Of a stretch of 64,000 bases of DNA, positions 8,987-17,940 are shown piece by piece. This DNA is from Sphingobium sp. YR768 (GTDB taxonomy: Bacteria; Pseudomonadota; Alphaproteobacteria; Sphingomonadales; Sphingomonadaceae), in the NCBI RefSeq assembly GCF_900111125.1, contig NZ_FOGE01000013.1, positions 1 through 64,000 of the forward strand, in the 5' to 3' direction. Position 1 is the stretch's first letter; the number at the start of each line of letters is the position of its first letter. The notes under the pieces were generated by a model, which saw only the letters and a program-made list of their open reading frames with translations, did not search any database and was not told the origin of the DNA. Position numbers and translations under genes: made by a program.

Positions 8987-9025
8987 GACCGTCGCACAGT
9001 CTGCCAAATGAGAGAGCGAAGACCC

Positions 9026-10912
9026 ATGACGACCGACACCGTGAGCGCCCCTGAAACTCATGCCTTTGAGGCGGATGTTTCCAAGTTGCTACACATGATG
9101 GTGCATTCGGTCTATTCCGACAAGGACGTATTCCTGCGCGAGTTGATCTCCAACGCGGCCGACGCGTGCGAGAAACTGCGCTATGAGGCCATTTCCAATC
9201 CGGCCCTGTTCGGCGAAGATCCGCAGCTGCGCATCACGCTGACACTCGACAAGGAAGCCGGTACAATCGTCGTCGAGGACAACGGTATCGGCATGAGCGC
9301 CGCCGACATGGGGGAAACGCTGGGTACCATCGCGCGGTCGGGGACCAAGGCCTTCATGGATAAGCTGACCGCTGACAAGAATGGTGAGGGCCAGCAATTG
9401 ATCGGCCAGTTCGGCGTCGGCTTCTATTCCGCTTTCATGGTGGCGGGGAATGTCGATGTCGTGTCTCGGCGTGCGGGAACTGATGAGGCCGCCAGATGGT
9501 CGTCAGATGGCCTCGGAACGTACACGATCGCGCCCGTCGACACCGCAGAGGCGCCAGCGCGCGGCACGCGGGTGACCCTCCATATGCTGGACGACACGAA
9601 GACCTATGCTGAGCGCTTCACGGTCGAGCGGATCGTGAAGGCGCAGTCGGGCCATGTCCCCGTGCCCATCTTCATCAGAGAGGTGGGCAGCGAGGAGGAA
9701 GAGCGCCAGGTCGCTGATGGGGCGGCGCTCTGGACCAAGGCGAAGTCGGATATCAGCGAAGAGGATTATGCCGACTTCTACCGCAGCGTCGCGGGCCAAC
9801 TCGACAAGCCGGCGCTGACCCTCCACTATCGCGCGGAGGGGCGGCACGAATATTCCGTGCTTACCTTCATCCCCGAAACCAAGCCGTTCGACCTGTTCGA
9901 TCCCGATCGCAAGGGACGGATCAAGCTCTATGTCCGCCGCGTCTTCATCACGGACGAGGCGGAAATCCTGCCTCGCTACCTGCGCTTCGTGCGGGGTCTT
10001 GTCGACTCCGCCGACCTGCCGCTCAACATGTCGCGCGAAATGATCCAGGACAGCCCCGTTTTGTCTGCGATTCAGAAGGGCGTGAGCAATCGTATCCTGT
10101 CGGAACTGGACAAGATCGCAACCAGCGATGTTGACCGCTATGGCGCGATCTGGGAAAATTTTGGGGCGGTGCTCAAGGAAGGCCTCTACGAGGATTTCGA
10201 GCGGCGCGCGCAGTTGCTGGGCCTTGCCCGGTTCAAGACCAGCACGTCGAACGGCGATTGGCGCTCGCTCAAGGACTATGTGGCCTCCCTCAAGGACAAT
10301 CAGACCGCGATCTATTATGCGACTGGGACCGATCTCGATCGCATCGCCCAATCGCCGCAGCTCGAAGGTTTCAAGGCGCGCGGGATCGAAGTTCTGTTGC
10401 TGCCCGACCAGGTCGACAGCTTCTGGACGACCGTTGGTGTGGATTATGACGGCAAGCCTTTCAAGTCAGTGACTCAGGGCGCGACCGACCTCAGCCTGAT
10501 TCCGTTGGCTGAAGGCAGCGCAGCGGCGGATGCTCCCAACGAGGATGTGAACAGCTTCATCAGCTTTGCCAAGGAAGCTTTGGCCGACCAAGTGTCCGAC
10601 GTTAGGGTTTCTGACCGTTTGACGACCAGCGCCGTGTGCATCGTCGCATCGGAAAGCGCGATGGACCTGCAACTCGAGCGGATGCTGGCAGCGGCCGGAC
10701 AGGCGCCCGAACGGGCAAAGCCTATACTGGAGGTTAATGCAGGCCATGCGCTCATCGCCAAGCTGGGACAGACCGGAGCCAGCGACGAAGAGCGGAGCGA
10801 CCTCGCCTTCCTGCTCCTCGACGAAGCGCGCATCGCCGAAGGTCAGCCGCCCGCCGATCCTCGCGCTTTTACAGAGCGACTGGAGCGGTTGATGGCGAAA
10901 TCGCTGACCTGA
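9026..10912 (+). CDS. htpG: molecular chaperone HtpG (Hsp90)
   Basis: A complete 628-residue bacterial Hsp90. The N-terminal GHKL ATPase shows FLRELISNAADACEKLRY, VVEDNGIGM, IARSGTKAF and QFGVGFYSAFMV. The middle domain has the conserved YVRRVFI and LPLNMSREMIQ, followed by the C-terminal dimerisation region. The ATG at 9026 (MTTDTVSAP) is preferred to 9008 because of its GAGAGCGA ribosome site and the family start. It is a cytosolic, ATP-driven chaperone that remodels client proteins after stress. It is a single-gene unit flanked by unrelated genes, with a heat-shock-type promoter upstream. Confidence 0.97.
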   Translation: MTTDTVSAPETHAFEADVSKLLHMMVHSVYSDKDVFLRELISNAADACEKLRYEAISNPALFGEDPQLRITLTLDKEAGTIVVEDNGIGMSAADMGETLGTIARSGTKAFMDKLTADKNGEGQQLIGQFGVGFYSAFMVAGNVDVVSRRAGTDEAARWSSDGLGTYTIAPVDTAEAPARGTRVTLHMLDDTKTYAERFTVERIVKAQSGHVPVPIFIREVGSEEEERQVADGAALWTKAKSDISEEDYADFYRSVAGQLDKPALTLHYRAEGRHEYSVLTFIPETKPFDLFDPDRKGRIKLYVRRVFITDEAEILPRYLRFVRGLVDSADLPLNMSREMIQDSPVLSAIQKGVSNRILSELDKIATSDVDRYGAIWENFGAVLKEGLYEDFERRAQLLGLARFKTSTSNGDWRSLKDYVASLKDNQTAIYYATGTDLDRIAQSPQLEGFKARGIEVLLLPDQVDSFWTTVGVDYDGKPFKSVTQGATDLSLIPLAEGSAAADAPNEDVNSFISFAKEALADQVSDVRVSDRLTTSAVCIVASESAMDLQLERMLAAAGQAPERAKPILEVNAGHALIAKLGQTGASDEERSDLAFLLLDEARIAEGQPPADPRAFTERLERLMAKSLT

Positions 10913-10989
10913 CGCATCATGTCTCGACAGCGCGCTTAGTAGTTGTTCAGTGCCAGGCCATGGAAAGCTCGGCCGGAGGCGAAAATAGG

Positions 10990-11028
10990 GTGCCGATCGT
11001 TTGGCCCGTGAATGGGGACGGTCGGCAC
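10990..11028 (+). terminator. possible hairpin after htpG
   Basis: GTGCCGATCGT (10990-11000) pairs with ACGGTCGGCAC (11018-11028), an 11-bp stem with one G-U pair and a 17-base loop. It lies 78 bp after the htpG stop and between it and the convergent SDR gene. No U-run follows, so the terminator role is tentative. Confidence 0.35.
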
Positions 11029-11148
11029 CGGCAGTCATGGCAGCGTCAAATGCCAGACCTGACCCTCTGACGACCCTCATCGGCTGTTCAGTATACGATT
11101 TCGACTTCTTGAGTGCGGAACGTTCGCTCCTCCTTCACGCGTGCAGCA

Positions 11149-12210
11149 CTACGGAATGAGACGATCCGCGCGGAGCCGTTCGAATAGCGCGTAAAAAGCC
11201 TCGTCGGTCGACTGATATGCTGTAAAACCGAGCCGCCGGCTTTTTGACATGTCCGTAACCACCTCGATCGGTCGGCCAAGATCAGCATCAGTATGCCAGG
11301 GAGATGCAAGACGTGAGAAATTCGGTTCGATCAGACCTTCACGCTCGGCTATCTCCCGCCAGATCTTAAAATCATCCGCCATCTGCTCGTCCAATGGGCG
11401 GACGGTTCCATCAAATGGCTCTGCCTCGATGTTAAACCAGTCTGCTATCCGGCTCCACATCCACTGCCAACGGAATATATCGCCATCCACAACATTAAAG
11501 TCTTCGTTATGGGCAGCTTCCGTCTCCGTCGCCCACAGCAAATGGCGCGCCAGCTGCCGGGCGTCGGTCATATCGGTCAGACCGTTCCATTGTGTAGCCG
11601 AACCAGGAAAGGTGAACGGCCGACCGGTATCTCGGCATAAGGAGGCATAAACCGCCAAGGTCGTTCCCATGTTCATGGCATTGCCGACCGCCTTGCCGAT
11701 GACCGTATGGGGGCGATGAACGCTCCAGGTAAAACCATCGCGCTGAGCCGCGGCGAACAGTTCATCTTCCTGAGCATAGTAGAAGTTCTGGATATCAAGC
11801 CGACCTAGCTCCTCACGGAAGGGCGTCTGGGGCAAGGTACCTTTTCCATATGCCTCGAACGGACCCAGATAATGTTTGAGCCCGGTGACCAGCGCGACAT
11901 GGCGGGGGCCTGAAGCCTTCGGCAAGCCGGCGAGCAGGTTGCGAACCATCGCGGCATTGACCCGGATGTTCTCCGCTTCGCTGTCTTGGCGTAGCCATGT
12001 GGTGATGAAGATTGCCCCAAGATCGATATCCGCGAGTGCTGCAGAGGTAGCCTCCGCATCCTGCAGGTCAGCAACGATGGGTAGTACGCCTTCCTGCTCG
12101 ACCGGACGTCGGGACAGCCCATAAACCGTCCAGCCCTCCTCGACCAGCAATGCGGCCGTCGCGCTTCCCACTATGCCGCTCGCGCCTACTACCAACGCTG
12201 TCTTCGCCAT
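11149..12210 (-). CDS. SDR-family oxidoreductase (PRISE / progesterone 5-beta-reductase-like)
   Basis: A 353-residue atypical short-chain dehydrogenase. It has an N-terminal NADP site TALVVGASGIVGSATAALL, FITTWLRQDSEAENIRVN, a tyrosine-containing stretch NFYYAQED and the motif SVHRPHTVIG. These are found in PRISE-type enone reductases, which reduce activated C=C bonds in the cytosol. Three possible starts occur (12291, 12216, 12210). The ATG at 12210 (MAKTALVVG) has AAAGG at proper spacing and begins at the fold. It faces an HxlR regulator 104 bp away, which suggests control by an electrophile- or redox-sensing repressor. The natural substrate is unknown. Confidence 0.85.
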   Translation of the reverse strand: MAKTALVVGASGIVGSATAALLVEEGWTVYGLSRRPVEQEGVLPIVADLQDAEATSAALADIDLGAIFITTWLRQDSEAENIRVNAAMVRNLLAGLPKASGPRHVALVTGLKHYLGPFEAYGKGTLPQTPFREELGRLDIQNFYYAQEDELFAAAQRDGFTWSVHRPHTVIGKAVGNAMNMGTTLAVYASLCRDTGRPFTFPGSATQWNGLTDMTDARQLARHLLWATETEAAHNEDFNVVDGDIFRWQWMWSRIADWFNIEAEPFDGTVRPLDEQMADDFKIWREIAEREGLIEPNFSRLASPWHTDADLGRPIEVVTDMSKSRRLGFTAYQSTDEAFYALFERLRADRLIP

Positions 12211-12314
12211 GATCATTGCCTTTGTCTCTTCTGGGAGCAACTCAACTAGGCACGACACGCGTTCGATTCTAGACGGCACCAAATAGGTCACTAGGCACCA
12301 AAAGGTAACCAGTC

Positions 12315-12695
12315 ATGCTCCCCGGTACCGCCGAACAAGAATGGCGAGAGGATTGCGCGCCCCGTCGGGTTCTTTCGCTTTTTGCAACCAAATGGACCAG
12401 CATGGTTCTGCATACCTTGCATGCGCGCCATGGTGGCGCATGCCGCACCGGCGCGTTGCAACGTAGCCTTCCCGGCATCTCAAAGAAAATGTTGACGCAG
12501 ACTCTGCGCGATATGGAAAAGATGGGTTTGATCAGCCGTCATGTCCAAAGCAATATTCCACCCGCTGTCGAATACCGCCTAACCGGGCTGGGCGTGCGTT
12601 TCGTTGAGCCGGTCGAATTGCTCTATGCATGGGGACGGGACAATCCCGATGCGCTGGATCAGCTTGGCACCAGATCAACGAGCAGAAGATCCTGA
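12315..12695 (+). CDS. HxlR-family transcriptional regulator
   Basis: A 126-residue winged-helix protein with the HxlR pattern: a basic N-terminus, FATKWTSMVLHTL, FGAL-like ACRTGALQRSLPGISKKML, then LRDMEKMGLISRHV and YRLTGLG. The family includes quinone- and aldehyde-responsive repressors, which usually rely on a near-N-terminal cysteine. Here a Cys is present at position 14. It is divergent from the SDR oxidoreductase, the probable target. ATG at 12315. Confidence 0.9.
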   Translation: MLPGTAEQEWREDCAPRRVLSLFATKWTSMVLHTLHARHGGACRTGALQRSLPGISKKMLTQTLRDMEKMGLISRHVQSNIPPAVEYRLTGLGVRFVEPVELLYAWGRDNPDALDQLGTRSTSRRS

Positions 12696-13145
12696 CAACC
12701 TCAGTTGCGGATTGTCCGAAGTCGTGACGGTGGCCGCAGATCGGAAATCATCGTAGTGCGACAGGCCGACTTCCTTGCCAGGACCGCTGAACACCTTTGC
12801 TATGCGGTTCCTGCGAGCCATCGGGTATCGACCCATGCCAGACGCTCAGCGCCTGATTTTCGATCCCCAGCAGCGGACGTTCCTCTGTGGATGGCTCCCG
12901 CGTTGCAAGTGAAAAGTGATGATCTAACGTTCCGTCGGGTGCAGTCGTCTGTCCGGCCTGTTGATGCAGTCGGTGTAGACTGCTGGCCCTGATGGTGTCC
13001 GCGAACAAGGTCCTATCGGCTTTACAGGCTACTACGCCTAGGAACGTCCTTGGGTTGTCCTTGCTCCCGGTCCGACCGGTTTTGCCATCACATCCTTCGC
13101 TCTCACAACCTCGTGAAGCTGATCTCCTCAGCTAAGCTCTTGGTC
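12696..13145. other. 450-bp interval without a supported gene
   Basis: Between the HxlR gene and the IS110-type transposase no frame on either strand shows a recognisable domain or a ribosome site. It probably includes the unresolved end of the IS110 element. No inverted repeat could be assigned. Confidence 0.4.
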
Positions 13146-14174
13146 CTATGCTGCCGCCAGCATTGGCGCATGCCCGCGTTCGAAGACGCCGCCGCGCGCC
13201 ATGACCGCCCATGCGATCCGCGCCATCTTGTTGGCGATGGCGACCGAGGCGACGCGCGCGGGCTTTCTGGCAAGCAGAGCGACAAAGCGCGGATCGACCG
13301 TGCCGGGCTTCTCCTTGGCGTATCGGACCAGCGCGGTGGCGCCGATGACCAGAAGCTGCCGCAGATATCTGTCGCCCATCTTCGTAATGCGCCCCAAGCG
13401 TTCCTTGCCGCCACTCGAACTTTGCCGCGGGGTTAGCCCGAGCCAAGCGGCGAACTGGCGCCCTGACGAGAACTGGCTTGGATCGGTCACCGATGCGGCG
13501 AGCGCGGTCGCGCCGATCGGCCCGATACCAGGGATCGTCGCCAGGCGCCGGGCCCGCTCGTCGCTCCGTTGCAAAGCGGCGAGCCGCAGATCAAGCCTGC
13601 GCAACTGCGCGTGAAGCTGGAGCAGTTGCCCTGCGAGCGTTTCGACAACGTTCGCCGCTTCGGCTGGCAAGTCGAGCTGGGCCTCCCCGTCGACGATCTC
13701 CCGTGCCATCTGCAGTGCCTTCACGATCCCGACCGGGATGGCAATACCCAGCTCGGCAAGCACGCTGCGCATCATGTTGACCAGCTGCGTGCGCTGTTTG
13801 ATCAACAGCTGGCGCACGCGGTGCAGTGACAACGCCGCCTGCTGCTCGCGCGACTTGATGGGCACGAACCGCATCGTCTGACGTGTGATCGCTTCAGCGT
13901 CGGCGGCATCGTTCTTACCGCGCTTCACATAAGGCTTTACGTAAGCCGCCGGCATCAGCCGCACCTCATGACCCAGCTTCGTCAGTTCGCGTGCCCAGTG
14001 ATGCGACGTCCCGCAGGCTTCGGCGCCGACAAGGCATGGCGGCAGCTTCTCGAAGAACGGCAACATCTGCGATCGCCGCAGCGCCTTGCGAATGACGACC
14101 TCTCCGGTCGCGCTGATACCGTGAACCTGAAAAACGTTCTTGGCCAAATCGAGGCCGATCGTGCTAATCTCCAT
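13146..14174 (-). CDS. IS110-family (IS1111-group) transposase
   Basis: A 342-residue DEDD-type transposase. The N-terminal RuvC-like catalytic part (TIGLDLAKNVFQVHG, VGAEACGTSHHWAREL, KRGKNDAADAEAI) supplies the acidic residues. The C-terminal transposase_20 domain carries LATIPGIGPIGATALAA and the catalytic serine region PRQSSSGGKERLGRITKMGD. The start at 14174 (MEISTIGLDLAK) has AAGGAG nine bases upstream and is chosen over 14201. IS110 elements use a seeker RNA from their non-coding ends, so the flanks (about 12.9-13.1 kb and 14.17-14.28 kb) should contain the element termini, but these could not be placed by eye. The gene is intact. Confidence 0.93.
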   Translation of the reverse strand: MEISTIGLDLAKNVFQVHGISATGEVVIRKALRRSQMLPFFEKLPPCLVGAEACGTSHHWARELTKLGHEVRLMPAAYVKPYVKRGKNDAADAEAITRQTMRFVPIKSREQQAALSLHRVRQLLIKQRTQLVNMMRSVLAELGIAIPVGIVKALQMAREIVDGEAQLDLPAEAANVVETLAGQLLQLHAQLRRLDLRLAALQRSDERARRLATIPGIGPIGATALAASVTDPSQFSSGRQFAAWLGLTPRQSSSGGKERLGRITKMGDRYLRQLLVIGATALVRYAKEKPGTVDPRFVALLARKPARVASVAIANKMARIAWAVMARGGVFERGHAPMLAAA

Positions 14175-14279
14175 GGCGGGTGGCTCCTTCTCGGGTTGCA
14201 TGACAGCAAACCCATCTTGGCACTTAGATGCCGTGAGCGGGAGCCATCCACCTCATCCGCTTTATGGCAGGGTGTTCGG

Positions 14280-15218
14280 CTAGAGACAGCCTTCGCCATA
14301 TTCGATGCTGGGCGAACCCACCGAGATGCCAGTGACTTTCCCACCGTTGATCGAGAATTTGATGCCGCGTTCTCCGCCTGGTTCATAGTAGAAGAGCTTT
14401 TTATCAGGCGGCTCGGAGTAGATGTCCGGCAGCTGGTTGAGTCCGGCATAGGCCTTGCGCACCGCCGCCTCAGGATCGCCGAGCTTCACTCCACGGTCAG
14501 TCGTGAAGATCGGTGCGTGAGGATCGAGATAGGCCTCGACCGTCGTCACCACCCCGCTTTCGACTAGCATCTGCAGATTCTTGGGTCCTCCGATCACCTC
14601 ATAGGCAAGGCATGTCCCGTCGCCCGCATCGGTGTAATGGCCGTCGTCGCGGATTTTAAGGCCTGATGCAGCCTGCGCGCTGTCTGTCGTTACTCCGGCC
14701 TCAATCCCGCCCCAGCCAAACGGCGTCAGCACGCGGCAGGTCATGCCTTTGCAAGCTGCGAGCGTCGTAGGTGATGCCGATGGCGACGGCGCTATCTTCG
14801 CAACTGGCGAAGGCGCGGGCGCGCGGGCGACCGTTGGCGTGGGGGCGGTGGCTATGGGAGCCGGTGGCGGCTGTCGGTTCGCATAAGCGAGAACCGCTAT
14901 AACAGCAGTTATAGCCAATCCACCGATGAGCAAGCCCCGGTGCCGGGCCGAGGGCGGGTTTGGATTCGCTAATGCCTGTCTAACTGGCGCAGTTTTTGGC
15001 GCTGCCGGCCCGAGCGTCTCGTCGTAGGCGTGGCGACGCCCAGCATCGCGCAATGTAGCATACGCTTCGTTAAGTTGCTTTGCGCGGCGCTCTCCCTCAG
15101 CCTTCGACCCGGAAAAGGTGTCAGGATGATATCGCCGCATCATCGCCCGGTAGGCGGCGTCGATGACCTCCTGCTCGGCGCTCCGATCGACCCCTAGAAT
15201 CTCGTAATAGTTTGGCAC
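14280..15218 (-). CDS. membrane-anchored J-domain (DnaJ) protein
   Basis: The protein has an N-terminal J domain (NYYEILGVDRSAEQEVIDAA, then the HPD motif in MRRYHPDTF). This is followed by a low-complexity linker, one transmembrane helix (LLIGGLAITAVIAVLAYA, about residues 97-114) and a Pro/Ala-rich stretch. The C-terminal domain of about 150 residues contains CKGMTCRVLTPFGWGGIEAG and resembles periplasmic DUF-type domains. The J domain would face the cytosol and could recruit DnaK. The start is uncertain: GTG at 15218 gives the canonical J-domain start with a G-rich site, while a TTG at 15278 would add 20 residues. It is divergent from the membrane gene at 15526. Role unknown. Confidence 0.8.
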   Translation of the reverse strand: MPNYYEILGVDRSAEQEVIDAAYRAMMRRYHPDTFSGSKAEGERRAKQLNEAYATLRDAGRRHAYDETLGPAAPKTAPVRQALANPNPPSARHRGLLIGGLAITAVIAVLAYANRQPPPAPIATAPTPTVARAPAPSPVAKIAPSPSASPTTLAACKGMTCRVLTPFGWGGIEAGVTTDSAQAASGLKIRDDGHYTDAGDGTCLAYEVIGGPKNLQMLVESGVVTTVEAYLDPHAPIFTTDRGVKLGDPEAAVRKAYAGLNQLPDIYSEPPDKKLFYYEPGGERGIKFSINGGKVTGISVGSPSIEYGEGCL

Positions 15219-15525
15219 TCCGCCCCCCCATTCAAGAAGATGAAACGAGAGGCACGGTCGAAGCAAGGCAAAGCTCAATCATACGGTGCTATTTCGACCG
15301 AGAAGCCGATGACGCTAGCACCCAAAACAGGCTTCTTGGGAGCCGCCGGCGTGGTAGCAGCCGTTGCTGCGGTCGACCCTTATGAGACGCTCAGGGATCA
15401 AATTTCACCCCTTAGGTGCTGACCGTCCGCTATTTAGGCAGCGGTCGACCCAGGAGCGAGCGTCTGCCAATCGCCCCCGGCGTAACCCACTCGACAGCCC
15501 GAGCCGGAAGCGCGAAGACAAGCGC
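15219..15525. other. 307-bp divergent intergenic region
   Basis: The region lies between the J-domain gene and the membrane protein gene. It contains possible upstream start codons for both but no additional gene, repeat or terminator that I can support. It should hold both promoters. Confidence 0.35.
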
Positions 15526-16194
15526 ATGGATTTCATGAAGGTCATAGAGTCGCTTGATGAGGCGCTTTACAGCGTCATGAGCTGGCTGGTTTTCTATCCG
15601 ATGACCCTTTGGCGAACGGTCGTTCAACCTCAGAAGATGATGGACTATGCCGATCGCGAAGTCTCCGATCGGCCGGACGAGCAATATGACGACGCGATCC
15701 GCCCACCTCTTTTCCTGTTCCTGACGTTGCTCATTTCACACGGCCTCGAAGTCGCGACGGTTGCGCGCAATCCGCTGCTGTCTGACACTCACGGCCTGGC
15801 GGCTCTGGTCGACAGCGACCTGGCGCTGCTGGCACTCAGGATGCTGCTGTTCAGCCTATTTCCCTTAATGATGGCGGTCCGCCTGTTGCGTCGCCAGCGC
15901 ACACGCTTGACCCACGCCAGCCTGCGCCGCCCCTTTTATGCCCAGTGCTACACGGCCGCCCCTTTCGCCTTGATGTTGGGGATAGGGACCCTGGCTCCGA
16001 ATATGCCGTTCGCAGGCGCACGCACCATTTCGGCCGTAATAATCGGTGCGGGCATGCTATGGTATTTCGCCGCTCTGGCCCGCTGGTTTGCGCGTAAATT
16101 GCATGTGTCCCTTCTTGTCGGCGTCGGCGACGCGTGCGTTGCCTCCTTCTACAGCATCACCTTGTTCGTGTTCGCCGCAATCATCGTCCACTAG
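15526..16194 (+). CDS. multi-pass membrane protein of unknown function (Yip1/permease-like)
   Basis: A protein of 222 residues starting MDFMKVIESLDEALYSVMSW. After an amphipathic N-terminus, about five hydrophobic segments follow (for example LFLFLTLLISHGL, LLALRMLLFSLFPLMMAVRL, ALMLGIGTL, ISAVIIGAGMLWYFAAL and FYSITLFVFAAIIVH). Similar proteins in sphingomonads are annotated only as permeases or hypothetical. A longer frame opens at 15364, but its N-terminal extension is low-complexity and basic, so the ATG at 15526 is preferred. It is followed 63 bp later by a secreted protein gene, possibly in one unit. Confidence 0.65.
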   Translation: MDFMKVIESLDEALYSVMSWLVFYPMTLWRTVVQPQKMMDYADREVSDRPDEQYDDAIRPPLFLFLTLLISHGLEVATVARNPLLSDTHGLAALVDSDLALLALRMLLFSLFPLMMAVRLLRRQRTRLTHASLRRPFYAQCYTAAPFALMLGIGTLAPNMPFAGARTISAVIIGAGMLWYFAALARWFARKLHVSLLVGVGDACVASFYSITLFVFAAIIVH

Positions 16195-16257
16195 GCGAAG
16201 GCTGGCCTATCGTGGGCAGTTCTGACATCATCCTGGCAGGGAAGCGGGAGAATTGCG

Positions 16258-16749
16258 ATGTATGTGATAATCTTAGCGGCGTCCGCATTGGCCGTTATGA
16301 GTGCGGCGCCGGCTATGGCGCAGTCCGATTCCGGCGACACGATCAACCTGATCTGTTCGGGTCAGGGCGAGAAGCTCGGCTCCGGCTATGTGAATACTCT
16401 GGAGTGGGATCGGTACGATCACAAGTATCGGACGCGCAGTGGCGTGCAAACAGAGATGCAGAGCTTCTCATCAGCGGTGACCCTCCAAATCTATGGCAAT
16501 GACGGCCGCATCCGCTTGCCAGAGAAGTTGATTCCCCCGCTCAATTCGGGCGGCGATCATCAGCACTGGTGGCAGCTGAACGATCTGATTGTTGGCGCCG
16601 ACCAGATTCGCGCCAGCTATCGGCTGAACGGGCTGAACAAGCCGAAGCTAAAGATCGACCGCCGGACCGGAGAGATCAGTATCAAGGGCACGGGGCAGGA
16701 CTTTTCCGGCACTTGCGACAAGGTCGATCCCGGACAGAAACGATTTTGA
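16258..16749 (+). CDS. secreted hypothetical protein
   Basis: A 163-residue protein with a signal peptide (MYVIILAASALAVMSAAPAMA, cleavage before QSDSG). The mature region is short and strand-rich, with two cysteines (LICSGQG and SGTCDKV) that may form a disulfide. No catalytic motif is visible. Proteins of this type are common but unassigned in sphingomonads. It follows the membrane protein gene in the same orientation and precedes the SRAP gene on the opposite strand. Confidence 0.6.
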   Translation: MYVIILAASALAVMSAAPAMAQSDSGDTINLICSGQGEKLGSGYVNTLEWDRYDHKYRTRSGVQTEMQSFSSAVTLQIYGNDGRIRLPEKLIPPLNSGGDHQHWWQLNDLIVGADQIRASYRLNGLNKPKLKIDRRTGEISIKGTGQDFSGTCDKVDPGQKRF

Positions 16750-16950
16750 TGGTCCTCGCTGGGCTTGCCTGGACCGACCCATTCTTGACGTTTAGCCGTG
16801 GAATTCCGATGCCAAGCTGCGGTCCGTCCGCTATCCGGCAGGTCGCGACCAACTCAAGCGGTTCTCCGAGGAGTGCCTGAACGGCCGCTCCTGCCGGAAC
16901 CTGCCATTTCATCCATTGAGTCCGGTGTCGCCAAAACCCACCATTGCGGC

Positions 16951-17505
16951 TCATGCTCGTGAATGACGGGTTTTTCCCACAGACAGACTAAAGGGCGAAG
17001 CTCGCTTGCTTCGGCAAGTCGGCATCTCTTCGACGTGGAACCTCCCAAAGGGCGGCGTTACGATCAGGTCCTTTTCTGGCACGGTATGGCTCAGCCACTT
17101 CTGTGCATCCCGACGTTCGATCATTGCTCCATGCCGCGCTTGATAGCGGATGATCTCGGGATTGGCGTCGACCGTGATGATCCGGTAGCTGACCGGCCAG
17201 TCGCCCATGGCTGGTTCCCAAATCGCGGCGAGATAGAAGAAATTGCCGTCCTCGCGAAACGCGCGAAATTTCTTCTCGCCATTCCGGATATGAACCTCCG
17301 ACGCTGCAACGAGACAGCGGTTGGTGGGAAAGTTTTTGCCCTCTGCCCTGATAAATTCGTAGGTCACCCCGTCACTGAAGTGCGGATTGGAACCCCAGGC
17401 CGCTTCGATCATCTCGATCTCTTGTAGATTATCCGGGTTGCGCCGAATGATGGCGCGGCGGCTGGAAACAGCGTTTGTGTCAAAGGGTATGGGTTTCGAG
17501 TCCAT
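16951..17505 (-). CDS. SRAP (HMCES/YedK-like) family protein, divergent, lacking the N-terminal Cys2
   Basis: A protein of 184 residues resembling SOS response-associated peptidases in its middle: NFPTNRCLVAASEVHI, FFYLAAIWEP, YRIITVDANPEI and RHGAMIERRDAQKWL, the counterparts of the core strands and the MPVIL-WL segment. It lacks the MCN/MCG start whose Cys2 forms the DNA-protein crosslink at abasic sites in YedK and HMCES. It probably does not crosslink in the classical way and may have another role. The ATG at 17505 is chosen because a perfect SOS box begins 6 bp upstream at 17511; a TTG at 17544 would place the box inside the gene. It is divergent from a canonical SRAP gene at 17544. Confidence 0.65.
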   Translation of the reverse strand: MDSKPIPFDTNAVSSRRAIIRRNPDNLQEIEMIEAAWGSNPHFSDGVTYEFIRAEGKNFPTNRCLVAASEVHIRNGEKKFRAFREDGNFFYLAAIWEPAMGDWPVSYRIITVDANPEIIRYQARHGAMIERRDAQKWLSHTVPEKDLIVTPPFGRFHVEEMPTCRSKRASPFSLSVGKTRHSRA

Positions 17506-17510
17506 GTCCA

Positions 17511-17525
17511 GAACATACAGGGAAC
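17511..17525. promoter_or_regulatory. SOS (LexA) box between two divergent SRAP genes
   Basis: GAAC-ATACAGG-GAAC is a perfect GAAC-N7-GAAC direct repeat, the LexA operator of alphaproteobacteria. It lies 6 bp upstream of the SRAP gene on the minus strand and 18 bp upstream of the one on the plus strand, so it can control both. Confidence 0.85.
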
Positions 17526-17599
17526 GATTGGTAGGAGCAAGCAATGTGCAATGACTACCGGCTACTGGTCGATCTCGCCTCCATTGCCGAAGACTTCGA

Positions 17600-17618
17600 C
17601 AATCTATGTAAGCGTCCG
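17600..17618. repeat. left end of the IS66 element: target duplication plus terminal inverted repeat
   Basis: Target duplication CAATCTAT at 17600-17607, followed by GTAAGCGTCCG at 17608-17618. The GTAAGCG start is the known terminus of IS66-family elements, and 8-bp duplications are typical of the family. Confidence 0.9.
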
Positions 17619-17921
17619 ATGGATCACGTCTGACGGATTTCGCTCGGTCGTTTACAGAGAGGCGACCGGAGGATGTTTTTTAGGATCTAAGCGCTTTCCA
17701 TAGATGCCATCATAGCGATCTGTCCGCGATCGCCCTTTATGATCGACGATGGTGACTTCGAACGCTCTTCCGGCGGCCGTTTTGATGTACTTTGTCCTCA
17801 ATTCCGCAAATAACCCGGAGGACGCGTCGTGTCTGGCGCAGAGGTCGGCGAGCACACTTGGCGACATAGAGACAAATTTTTCTATATCAGTTGACGCGAT
17901 GCCGGATATGACGGCACCTCT

Positions 17922-17940
17922 TAGGCGGCGTGGACAAATT
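17922..17940. repeat. left end of the IS5-type element
   Basis: TA target duplication at 17922-17923, followed by the inverted repeat GGCGGCGTGGACAAATT at 17924-17940. The 17 bases match the right end exactly. Confidence 0.88.

Noticed and set aside
12748-13008. Small frames on both strands between HxlR and the IS110-type gene
   Set aside because: Mutually overlapping, without domains or ribosome sites.
16750-16950. Possible coding relic (frame reading RYPAGRDQLKRFSEECLNG)
   Set aside because: Short, no start or ribosome site, and no family recognised.
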